64,000 nucleotides of DNA. Origin: Humitalea sp050632385 (GTDB lineage: Bacteria; Pseudomonadota; Alphaproteobacteria; Acetobacterales; Acetobacteraceae). The stretch is from assembly GCF_050632385.1 (NCBI RefSeq), contig NZ_CP192599.1, positions 3,100,001 to 3,164,000 of the forward strand, read 5' to 3'. The first letter of the stretch is position 1, and every line of letters starts with the position of its first letter. Made by a program: the position numbers and the translations under genes. Shown piece after piece: positions 17,988 through 24,874 of the stretch. The notes beneath the pieces are model-generated. The model was not told the origin of the DNA. It made no database searches and saw nothing but the letters and a program-made list of their open reading frames with translations.

Positions 17988-18704
17988 TCATATGTCGAAT
18001 TCCTCGGCGAAACGGGGATAGGCTTCCGCGACCTCGTCACGCACCACGTCGCGGATCTCGGCGCGCAAGGCCGCGTCGGGCGTGGGGGAGAAGGGGACGG
18101 GATCGGGGCAGGCATAGGCGAAGCCGGTGGCGGCGCGGACACCCTCCGCGGTCTGGCCAGGATGGATGCTGCGCAGCGCGAAGCGACGTTCGTCCCGGCG
18201 CCAGTCGAACAGGCAACGCCCGGTCACCAGCGCCTGCGGGCCGCCGGGGCGATACACCTCCGGCGGGCTCCATCCCGGCGCGCTGATGTAATCCACTTTT
18301 GGAACCAGCGCCCGCGCATCATGCTCTGGCCGGAACAGGATGACGCGCGGCACCATCATGTAGAGGTAGGGGGAGCCGAAGCTGCCGGCGAAGCGCACCT
18401 TGGGGCGGGCATAATCGCCGATGCTCAACAGGTTGATATTCGCCTCGCCGTCGATCTGCGCGCCGGAGAGGAAGAAGACGTCGATGCGCCCCTGCGCCGC
18501 GCTGTCGAACAATTCCTTCGCGCCATCGGTGTAGCGGCTGTTGCGGCGCGACCCGAGGATGGTCACCCGCATCCGCCCGCCGGACCGCTTGCGCGCCAGC
18601 ATGGCCGCCGCGGTCGGGATGGGCGATAGCGCGCCGGTCGCGACGTGCTTCGCATCGCCGATCAGGTCGGCGATCAGGCTGATCAGCAGCGCCGCATCCA
18701 TCAC
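17988..18704 (-). CDS. CoA-transferase family I, beta subunit (IpdB/GctB-like)
   Basis: A 238-residue beta subunit of a family I CoA-transferase fold. The stretch VFFLSGAQIDGEANINLLSI closely follows IpdB/GctB subunits. Canonical transferases carry a catalytic Glu in a (S)ENG loop in this subunit; no such motif is visible. That resembles IpdAB, a ring-opening CoA-ester hydrolase, so hydrolysis rather than CoA transfer is possible. The start is GTG at 18704 within a GTGA overlap with the alpha gene; an ATG one codon later is an equal candidate. The SDR gene follows after 13 bp. Confidence 0.82.
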   Translation of the reverse strand: MMDAALLISLIADLIGDAKHVATGALSPIPTAAAMLARKRSGGRMRVTILGSRRNSRYTDGAKELFDSAAQGRIDVFFLSGAQIDGEANINLLSIGDYARPKVRFAGSFGSPYLYMMVPRVILFRPEHDARALVPKVDYISAPGWSPPEVYRPGGPQALVTGRCLFDWRRDERRFALRSIHPGQTAEGVRAATGFAYACPDPVPFSPTPDAALRAEIRDVVRDEVAEAYPRFAEEFDI

Positions 18705-19465
18705 AATGGCGCCCCGGCCGCATAGCGCGCCATGGCGTCGCCATCTGTCGCGTATTCCTCATCCAGGCCGAGCGGCCAGGCGCCTTGCGGCGCCACGGCC
18801 AGGGCGCCGACATAGAGCGAGGGCAGCGTGCCGGCGACCATCTCCTCACGATCGAAGAAGCAGGTGTCGAGCACGCGTTCCACTGTCACCAGCGCGGTGC
18901 GCGCGGCATGCGCCATCACCATCACCTCGCGTCGTCGCCCGAACCAGACATTGCCCTCCCGATCGGCCGCGGCCGCGTGGAACAGCGCAACATCGGGGCG
19001 CAGCGCGGGCAGCAGCACGATCGGGTCCGGCGCTTTGGCAAAGGGATTCTGGGTCACTTTCCAATCGTCGCGATGGCGCAGCACGTCGCTGCCGATCAGG
19101 CCGCGCAGCGGAATGAAGGGCAGGCCCTTTTCCGCGGCGTTCAGCGCGGCGTGGATGGCGGGACAGGTGCTGTCCTTCATGCGGATCGCGCCCGTCTTGA
19201 CCGCCGCGGCGAAGGCGGGTGCCGCGCCGTATTCGCCGAGCGTCACGGCGGCGGCTTCCATGGTCGCGACGCAGCCGGCCGCGATCAGCATGTCCGCCTG
19301 AATACCGGAGGAAGGGCTGGCCAGCAGATGCAGCGTCCGCACGCCGCGCGCCACCAGCGCGCGTGTCGCGGCCATCGCCACGCCAGCATAGTCGGGCGGG
19401 ATCACCACCATCGCGCCATCCGGAATGCGCGCCGCCAGGGCCGCGACCGATTCCACGGGGATCAC
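18701..19465 (-). CDS. CoA-transferase family I, alpha subunit (IpdA/GctA-like)
   Basis: A 254-residue alpha subunit partnering the next gene. It has the Rossmann-like N-terminus with DGAMVVIPPDYAGVAM, the repeated domain feature LHLLASPSSGIQADML, and PDVALFHAAAADREGNVWFG, which is the family signature (HA..AD..GN). The segment RMKDSTCPAIHAALNAAEKG fits glutaconate CoA-transferase/IpdA-type subunits. The GTG at 19465 overlaps the stop of the molybdoenzyme (GTGA). The pair would move CoA between acids or hydrolyse a cyclic CoA ester. Confidence 0.85.
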   Translation of the reverse strand: MIPVESVAALAARIPDGAMVVIPPDYAGVAMAATRALVARGVRTLHLLASPSSGIQADMLIAAGCVATMEAAAVTLGEYGAAPAFAAAVKTGAIRMKDSTCPAIHAALNAAEKGLPFIPLRGLIGSDVLRHRDDWKVTQNPFAKAPDPIVLLPALRPDVALFHAAAADREGNVWFGRRREVMVMAHAARTALVTVERVLDTCFFDREEMVAGTLPSLYVGALAVAPQGAWPLGLDEEYATDGDAMARYAAGAPL

Positions 19466-21753
19466 GCGCGCATCTCCGGCGGATCAAAGGCCCGCACCGG
19501 CGGGGGCACGCCGTCGAAGCGCTCGACTTCCACCAACGTGGTATGCGCGCTCGGCCCCTGGGCAAGGCCGGAGGTGCCTTTGTCGAGCGTCAGCACATTC
19601 GGATTGCCGTGGCGGTCGAGTCCGCCCGGCGCCTCGGGGTCGTACCAGGCGCCCGTTGGCAGTTGCACGCAGCCAGGCGCCAGGCTGTCGGTCAGCACCA
19701 CCCCCGCAAGGCAGGCACCACGGTCGTTGAACACACGCACGACCACGCCCGCTTCGATGCCACGCGCGGCGGCATCGGCCGGGTACATCCAGATCGCCTC
19801 ACGCCCCGCCACCTTCGCGGCACGGCTGGCGCTACCGTTGTCGTACTGGCTATGCAACCGCATGCGCGGCTGGTTCGAGATGAGGTGCAGCGGATGCCGC
19901 ACGGCCTCCCCGCCGCCGAGCCATTCCGCCGGGGGTATCCACACGGCGTGGCCCGGGCAATCGGGCAGGTCGAAGCCGGCGATGGTATCGGAGAACAACT
20001 CGATGCGGCCGGAGGGTGTCGCGAGCTTCGCCGCGACAGGATCGGCGCGGAAATCCTGCAGCAGGTTGCGTCGCACCGTCGGGGGCGGAAGCCGGATATG
20101 GCCCGCCGCCCAAAAGGCCTCGAACTCCGGCAGGTTCAGCCCATGCGCCGCGGCACGCTGCCGTGCCTCGGCATACATGCGCCGCAGCCAGCCCATCTCA
20201 TCCAGGCCATCGGTGAAGGCCTGTTCGAACCCCAATTCCGTGGCGATGCCGGTCAGGATGGCGTGGTCGCTGCGCGCCTCGCCGACCGGTTCGACCAATT
20301 GGCGCATGGCGAACAGATGCGCCTCGTCGCCCGCGATGCCGATGTCGTTGCGCTCGGCGGGCGTGGTGCAAGGCAGGATGATATCGGCGTGGCGGGCGAG
20401 CGGGTTCCACCAGGGTTCCTGCACCACCACCGTCTCCGGCCGCCGCCAGGCCTCGACCAGGCGGTTGAGGTCCGACTGGTGATGGAACGGGTTGCCGCCA
20501 GCCCACCAGACGAGCCGAATATCGGGATACCGATACGTCCCGCCGTCATACGTAAAGGGGTCGCCGGGGTGCAGCAGCATGTCGGCCAGCCGCGCCACGG
20601 GGATAAAGTCGGCGACCTTGTTCTCCCCCTGCGGCAGCGCCGGCCAGGTGATGCCGTGGGACGCGGTGCCGATGCGGTTGCTGCCGCCATAGCCGAAGCC
20701 GATGCCACCGCCCGGCAGCCCGATCTGCCCCAGCATCGCGGCCAGCGTGATCGCGGCCCAGAGCGGCTGCTCGCCATGGTCGGCGCGTTGCAGCGACCAT
20801 GCCACGGCGATCATGCAACGCGTGCCCACCATGCGGCGCGCGAGGTCGCGGATCCCTGGCGCCGGGATGCCGCAGATCGCCGCCGCCCAATCCGCGTGCT
20901 TCGGCTGGCCATCCGCCTCACCCAGCAGGTAGGCGCGGACGCGGGCAAAGCCTGTGCAGCAGCGCGCGAGAAAAACCTCGTCGTGCAGCCCCTCGACCAG
21001 CAAGGTGTGGCACAGCGCCAGCATCAGCGCGGTGTCGGTGTTCGGCCGCACCGCCAGCCATTCGGCGCCAAGGTCCGGCGGTGCGTCGCCGCGGATCGGG
21101 CTGATGTTCACGAACTCCACGCCCGCATCGCGGCACCGCAGCAGGTCCTCGCGCACCGTGTGATGGCCGACGCCGCCGGCGGCGACCTGGGTGTTCTTCA
21201 TCGGCATGCCGCCGAACATCACCACCAGCTTCGCGTGGGCCGCGATCTCCGGCCAGGGCGTATGCGCGCGCACCAGCCCGTCCTGGCTGCCGATCACACG
21301 CGGCAACAGCACCTCGGCCGCCGCGTAGCTATGCGTGTTGACCGAGCGCGTGTAGCCGCCGGCGCAGTTCAGGAAGCGATGCAATTGGCTCTGCGCGTGG
21401 TGGAAGCGCCCGGCACTGGCCCAGCCGTAGGAACCGCCGAAAATCGCCCGGTTGCCATGGGTGGCGATGACACGACGCAACTCACCGGCCACCAGCGCAT
21501 TCGCCTGCGCCCAGCCGACCGGCACAAAGGCGTCTTGCCCCCGTCGGCCCCGGCTGGCCGGTCCTTCGGCGAGCCAGCCTGCACGGACCATCGGCTGGCG
21601 GATCCGCAGCGCATCGTCCAACGCGCCCGCCACCGAATGGCCGATCGGCGAAGGGGCCGGATCCCCCGGCAGCGGCGCCAGTGCGGTCAGGCGCCCCGCC
21701 TCGACCCGCGCATGGTAGGCGCCCCAATGGGTCAGCAGGATGGACGGGTTCAT
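19462..21753 (-). CDS. BisC/TMAO-reductase-like molybdopterin oxidoreductase
   Basis: A 763-residue bis-MGD molybdoenzyme of the DMSO-reductase superfamily, closest in layout to biotin-sulfoxide reductase BisC (about 777 residues). There is no N-terminal CxxC iron-sulfur motif and no signal peptide, as in BisC, so it is probably cytoplasmic. The segment FGGSYGWASAGRFHHAQSQL, then FLNCAGGYTRSVNTHSYAAA, matches the BisC/TorA/DorA region and supplies a Ser (HSYAAAE) as the expected Mo ligand. MGD-binding motifs such as WWAGGNPFHHQSDLNR and the C-terminal LISNQPRMRLHSQYDNG are intact. Substrates of relatives are S- or N-oxides. It is translationally coupled on both sides (ATGA upstream, GTGA downstream) inside a CoA-catabolic run. 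Confidence 0.9.
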   Translation of the reverse strand: MNPSILLTHWGAYHARVEAGRLTALAPLPGDPAPSPIGHSVAGALDDALRIRQPMVRAGWLAEGPASRGRRGQDAFVPVGWAQANALVAGELRRVIATHGNRAIFGGSYGWASAGRFHHAQSQLHRFLNCAGGYTRSVNTHSYAAAEVLLPRVIGSQDGLVRAHTPWPEIAAHAKLVVMFGGMPMKNTQVAAGGVGHHTVREDLLRCRDAGVEFVNISPIRGDAPPDLGAEWLAVRPNTDTALMLALCHTLLVEGLHDEVFLARCCTGFARVRAYLLGEADGQPKHADWAAAICGIPAPGIRDLARRMVGTRCMIAVAWSLQRADHGEQPLWAAITLAAMLGQIGLPGGGIGFGYGGSNRIGTASHGITWPALPQGENKVADFIPVARLADMLLHPGDPFTYDGGTYRYPDIRLVWWAGGNPFHHQSDLNRLVEAWRRPETVVVQEPWWNPLARHADIILPCTTPAERNDIGIAGDEAHLFAMRQLVEPVGEARSDHAILTGIATELGFEQAFTDGLDEMGWLRRMYAEARQRAAAHGLNLPEFEAFWAAGHIRLPPPTVRRNLLQDFRADPVAAKLATPSGRIELFSDTIAGFDLPDCPGHAVWIPPAEWLGGGEAVRHPLHLISNQPRMRLHSQYDNGSASRAAKVAGREAIWMYPADAAARGIEAGVVVRVFNDRGACLAGVVLTDSLAPGCVQLPTGAWYDPEAPGGLDRHGNPNVLTLDKGTSGLAQGPSAHTTLVEVERFDGVPPPVRAFDPPEMRA

Positions 21754-22586
21754 CCCAGCAGCCCCACCCGCCCATTGTCGAGCACGATCGCCCCGCGCTG
21801 CGCGGCCTCGGCACGAAACACCACGCCCTCGGCGTCGCGCCAGAAGCTGAAGCGCAGCGTCTCGCCAGGGTAGAGCGGCCCGGCGAAGCGCGCCGCCAGG
21901 CGCGTCAGCCGACCCGGATCGCGGTCGCAGAAACGGCGCAGCGCCTCGGCGCAGGCGATGCCGAAGGTGCAGGCGCCGTGCAGGATCGGCGCGGCAAAGC
22001 CGGCCGCCTTCGCCACCTCGGGGTCGACATGCAGCGGGTTGCGGTCGCCAAGCAGGCGGAACAGCAGCGCCTGGTTGGCGACGGTGGCGACCATGGCGGT
22101 GTCGCCCGGCGCGCCGGCGGGAATTGCCACGGCTTCGGGCGCCGTTCCGACATCGCCACCGAAGCCGCCGGCGCCACGCACGAACATGGTGGAGAGCACG
22201 GTGCAGGCAGCCGCGCCGCCCTGGCTCAACACCGTCTCCTGATGCACCAGGCCGCCGCGCCCCTCACCCTTGTCACCGAGCCCGGTGATGCGGGTCACCG
22301 CCTCGGCCACGCCCTGTGCGGCCAATGGGCGATGGAAGCGCAGGTCGAGCGCGCCATGCACCACCTGGCGCAGGTCGATGCCGGCATCCGCCAGCCAGGA
22401 ATCGTCGAAGGCGAGCATGGTCGCCAGGCTCGGCACCACACGCAGGTCGCGTTCGTAGAGAAAGGGCAGGTCCTGCGCGGCGCCCAGGCCCACAGCCAGG
22501 GCGTAGTGCATCACCTCACGATCGGTGTAGGGGATCTCGCGGCGCGGGATCGCCAGGGCCGCAAGGCGCGCAGGGTCGAGCTTCAT
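21750..22586 (-). CDS. MaoC-type dehydratase, two-domain
   Basis: A 278-residue two-hot-dog hydratase of the type found in peroxisomal hydratase 2 and bacterial relatives. The N-terminal half has IPYTDREVMHYALAVG; the C-terminal half carries the active-site motif GDRNPLHVDPEVAKAAG and PILHGACTFG. It should hydrate or dehydrate an enoyl/3-hydroxyacyl-CoA. It is the first gene of the minus run that leads to BKACE, and its stop overlaps the molybdoenzyme ATG. The start at 22586 (MKLDPAR) fits the usual family N-terminus; a 22655 start would add residues without similarity and shorten the shared promoter region. Confidence 0.87.
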   Translation of the reverse strand: MKLDPARLAALAIPRREIPYTDREVMHYALAVGLGAAQDLPFLYERDLRVVPSLATMLAFDDSWLADAGIDLRQVVHGALDLRFHRPLAAQGVAEAVTRITGLGDKGEGRGGLVHQETVLSQGGAAACTVLSTMFVRGAGGFGGDVGTAPEAVAIPAGAPGDTAMVATVANQALLFRLLGDRNPLHVDPEVAKAAGFAAPILHGACTFGIACAEALRRFCDRDPGRLTRLAARFAGPLYPGETLRFSFWRDAEGVVFRAEAAQRGAIVLDNGRVGLLG

Positions 22587-22756
22587 GCAAGGGGGCCGCC
22601 TGACGTTCGCGGCAAGCTTGCTGCCGCCTTGGACAATTTGCAACGCTGTGCCCATACTTGAAACATCACGCGGGTCTCCGGGGGTCCGGCGCCAATCCCC
22701 GCCCTGCGCAAGGGATGGCCCCCGGCCCGCCAGCCGCAGCCATTTCAGGAGGTCCT
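22587..22756. promoter_or_regulatory. Divergent control region between MaoC run and IclR gene
   Basis: These 170 bp separate the divergent MaoC-led operon from the IclR-type gene. TTGAAACA at 22658-22665 repeats, in reverse orientation, the sequence at 8593-8600 in the other divergent promoter of the locus. AGGAGG at 22747-22752, 4 nt before GTG 22757, is a near-perfect ribosome site and fixes the regulator start. No clear -35/-10 pair was identified. Confidence 0.45.
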
Positions 22757-23503
22757 GTGTCGGTTACCGTCGAGAAGGCACTGCAATTGATCGAGGCGAT
22801 GTCGCGCAGCGGCGCACCGATCGGCATCAGCCAGCTCGGACGCGACCTGGCACTCAACAAGAGCACCGTCTATCGCCTGGTCGATACGCTGGTCCGCCAT
22901 GGCTATGCCGAGCAGGATCCGGAGACGGGGCGCTACGGCCTGACGGTGAAGCTTTGGGAGATGGGCAACGGCGCGATACGCGGCATGGGGCTGCGCCAAC
23001 GTGCCCGGCCGCTGTTGGAACGCGAAGCCGCCCGCACGGGGGAAGCGACGCTGCTTGGCATCGTGCAGGGGCGGGAGGCGCTGATCATCGACAAGGCGGA
23101 CTCGCTCCATCCGTTGCAGATCGTCTCGCCCCTCGGGTCACGCGTGTCGCTGACCAGTTCCTCGCTCGGGCGTGCGCTGCTGGCCTTTCAGCCGGCGCCG
23201 ATGATCGAAGCACTGATGCAGGGCTTCGTGCCGCCGACGCCGCATGGGATCCAGACCCCGGCGCAATTGGCCGAGGCGCTTGCCCAGGTGCGGGCGGATG
23301 GCGTGGCGCGCTCGGTCGATGAATGGCAGGTCGGCGTCGCCGGTGTCGCGGCGCCGGTGCGCGATGCGCATGGCCTGGCGGTCGGCGCGTTCTGCATCAC
23401 CGGCCCGTCCAGCCGCATCGGCGGCGACCGGATGCTGGAACTGGCGCGGCACTGCCGGGACGCGGCCGCGGAGGTCTCCGCACTGCTCGGCCACCGCGGC
23501 TGA
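22757..23503 (+). CDS. IclR-family transcriptional regulator
   Basis: A 248-residue IclR-type regulator: an N-terminal winged helix (VEKALQLIEAMSRSG through GISQLGRDLALNKSTVYRLVDTL) followed by an effector-binding domain with DKADSLHPLQI, SSLGRALLA and the C-terminal GVAGVAAPVRD, AVGAFCITGPSSRI. The GTG at 22757 is chosen for its AGGAGG; a 33-residue extension to 22658 shows no domain similarity. IclR proteins commonly control adjacent catabolic operons and respond to an aromatic or short acid. By position it should control the MaoC-led run and perhaps, through the shared TTGAAACA element, the importer/dehydrogenase promoters at 8.6 kb. Confidence 0.9.
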   Translation: MSVTVEKALQLIEAMSRSGAPIGISQLGRDLALNKSTVYRLVDTLVRHGYAEQDPETGRYGLTVKLWEMGNGAIRGMGLRQRARPLLEREAARTGEATLLGIVQGREALIIDKADSLHPLQIVSPLGSRVSLTSSSLGRALLAFQPAPMIEALMQGFVPPTPHGIQTPAQLAEALAQVRADGVARSVDEWQVGVAGVAAPVRDAHGLAVGAFCITGPSSRIGGDRMLELARHCRDAAAEVSALLGHRG

Positions 23504-23517
23504 GGGCTGATTTGCCG

Positions 23518-23563
23518 GGTGTGCCCGGTGGGCCTCGAACCCACGACCCCATGATGGAAAGTC
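23518..23563 (-). pseudogene. Direct repeat of the 3' part of tRNA-Lys (remnant/att-like)
   Basis: These 46 bp match 30697-30742 within the intact tRNA-Lys at 43 of 46 positions (differences at 23533, 23556 and 23557) and lie in the same orientation. The copy spans the 3' acceptor strand, the T arm, the variable loop, the 3' side of the anticodon stem and most of the anticodon loop. It lacks the D arm and 5' acceptor strand, so it cannot be a tRNA. It begins 14 bp after the IclR stop. A displaced tRNA 3' end at one side and the whole tRNA at the other is what site-specific integration at a tRNA leaves behind. From 23564 to 23751 I see no gene. Confidence 0.8.
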
Positions 23564-23751
23564 CTGGCGCTGGTGGTGTACCCGGCCACGATGGCCTGGG
23601 CGTAGTCCCACATGCCGCATGGCGCCGATCCGCAAAGCGGCAAGCGATTTCCGGCCAGGACTGTGACCCCAGGGAGGGCCGGCGACACTATCCCCAGATG
23701 ATGCCCTGAACCGCCCCTGCCTTGGTCACGCGCGCAACGACCCTGCCGCCA

Positions 23752-24114
23752 TCAGCCCAGATGGTCATCCGCCGACCTTGGTATCTCCTCATTTTTTTCC
23801 AGCCGATCCCGGTGCAGCGCCGCCCTGGCGACGAGCATCAACGTGACCGGCGTCGTCAGCAGCAGCAAGATCGCAATCGCGATCTCATGGATCACCAACC
23901 GTGACTGCAGCACCGAAAAGAAGATCATCGACGCAAGAATGATGCAGCCCATCCCGCAGGACACGCCCAGGGTCGGCGCATGCAGGCGTTCGTAGAAGCT
24001 GCGAAACCGCAGCAGGCCGATCGACCCGAGCAGCGTGACAGCAGCGCCCGCCACCACCAGCAGCGCGACCATGATCGCCACGGGCAAGGGAAGTTCGACG
24101 GCCTGGTGCATCAT
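23752..24114 (-). CDS. mnhG: Mrp antiporter subunit G
   Basis: A 120-residue membrane protein with three hydrophobic segments and the MnhG/MrpG core TLLGSIGLLRFRSFYERLHAPTLG. It is the last subunit gene of the cation/proton antiporter operon, needed for assembly of the hetero-oligomeric complex. Two ATGs stand in tandem (24114 and 24111); the first overlaps the mnhF stop as ATGA and is taken as the start. The C-terminus is short, charged and cytoplasmic. The remnant tRNA lies about 190 bp beyond the stop. Confidence 0.92.
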   Translation of the reverse strand: MMHQAVELPLPVAIMVALLVVAGAAVTLLGSIGLLRFRSFYERLHAPTLGVSCGMGCIILASMIFFSVLQSRLVIHEIAIAILLLLTTPVTLMLVARAALHRDRLEKNEEIPRSADDHLG

Positions 24115-24392
24115 TCGATCACCTCGCCGCGCATCAGGAACTTGGCCAGCGCCGCCGTGCTGACAAACCCCAGGAGGGCGATCACCAACGCCGCCTCGAA
24201 ATAGACCGAGGTGCCGGCGCGGATACCGAAGGTCACCAGCATCAGCATGCCATTCATGTACAGCGTATCGAGCCCGACCACCCGATCCTGCGCGCGCGGC
24301 CCGCGGAGCACGCGCCAGGTCGCGCACAGCATCGCCAGGCCGAGCATGAGTTGCGCGAGGAGGAGGGACCAGCTCAGGATGGCCACGCTCAT
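24111..24392 (-). CDS. mnhF: Mrp antiporter subunit F
   Basis: A 93-residue subunit with three predicted membrane helices and the MrpF motif GPRAQDRVVGLDTLYMNGM. It is coupled to mnhE upstream and mnhG downstream, each by 4-bp overlaps. It has no known independent activity and serves as an integral part of the Mrp complex. Confidence 0.92.
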   Translation of the reverse strand: MSVAILSWSLLLAQLMLGLAMLCATWRVLRGPRAQDRVVGLDTLYMNGMLMLVTFGIRAGTSVYFEAALVIALLGFVSTAALAKFLMRGEVIE

Positions 24393-24874
24393 GTGAAGAT
24401 CTCCATCAACGGCCGCTCATACCGGTCCTTGACCAGGCGCACCCATTCCTCCTCCTCACCCAGGTCGAGCACATGCAGCAAAAGCCAGCCTTCCGCCGCG
24501 TCGAACTCCACCCAGGCGGAACCCGGTGTCGCGGTCAGGATGCAGGCCAGCACGGCAAGCGCCTGCGGCTCCCGCAACACGAGGCGAACACGGATGAACC
24601 CCGCCCGGCCCTGCCTGCGTCGCGCCAGGATGATGCCGGCCACGGCGATGTTGGACAGGACGACATCCTTCACCACCACGCCGACCAGCCGCAGGGCCAC
24701 GCCCGGGCGCCGCAGCCTCGGCCGGCCGGGATCGAGTTGCGCCAGCACCCAGCCCCCGAGCACCGCGACAGCGACGCCGACCAGCGCGGGCCCGGGCGCG
24801 AGCGTCTGGTTGAGCAGCAGCCACAGGATGAACAGGCCCGCCGAGACCAACGGATGGGGCAGCACCCGCCTCAT
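24389..24874 (-). CDS. mnhE: Mrp antiporter subunit E
   Basis: A 161-residue subunit starting with a hydrophobic hairpin (VSAGLFILWLLLNQTLAPG) and containing the MrpE features FIRVRLVLREPQALAVLA and ATPGSAWVE (LTPGTxxV-like). The ATG at 24874 overlaps the mnhD stop (ATGA); a longer open frame upstream lies inside mnhD and is ignored. The stop overlaps the mnhF start. Confidence 0.9.
   Translation of the reverse strand: MRRVLPHPLVSAGLFILWLLLNQTLAPGPALVGVAVAVLGGWVLAQLDPGRPRLRRPGVALRLVGVVVKDVVLSNIAVAGIILARRRQGRAGFIRVRLVLREPQALAVLACILTATPGSAWVEFDAAEGWLLLHVLDLGEEEEWVRLVKDRYERPLMEIFT

Noticed and set aside
19219..21873. Very long open frame (884 codons) on the plus strand
   Set aside because: It is antisense to the BisC-like gene, has no domain or ribosome site and reflects GC-rich codon bias in the mirror frame.
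23504..23751. Possible tmRNA or complete second tRNA near 23520
   Set aside because: Only the 3' part of tRNA-Lys is conserved; the 5' acceptor and D arm are absent, no terminal CCA is encoded and no tag-coding region is seen.
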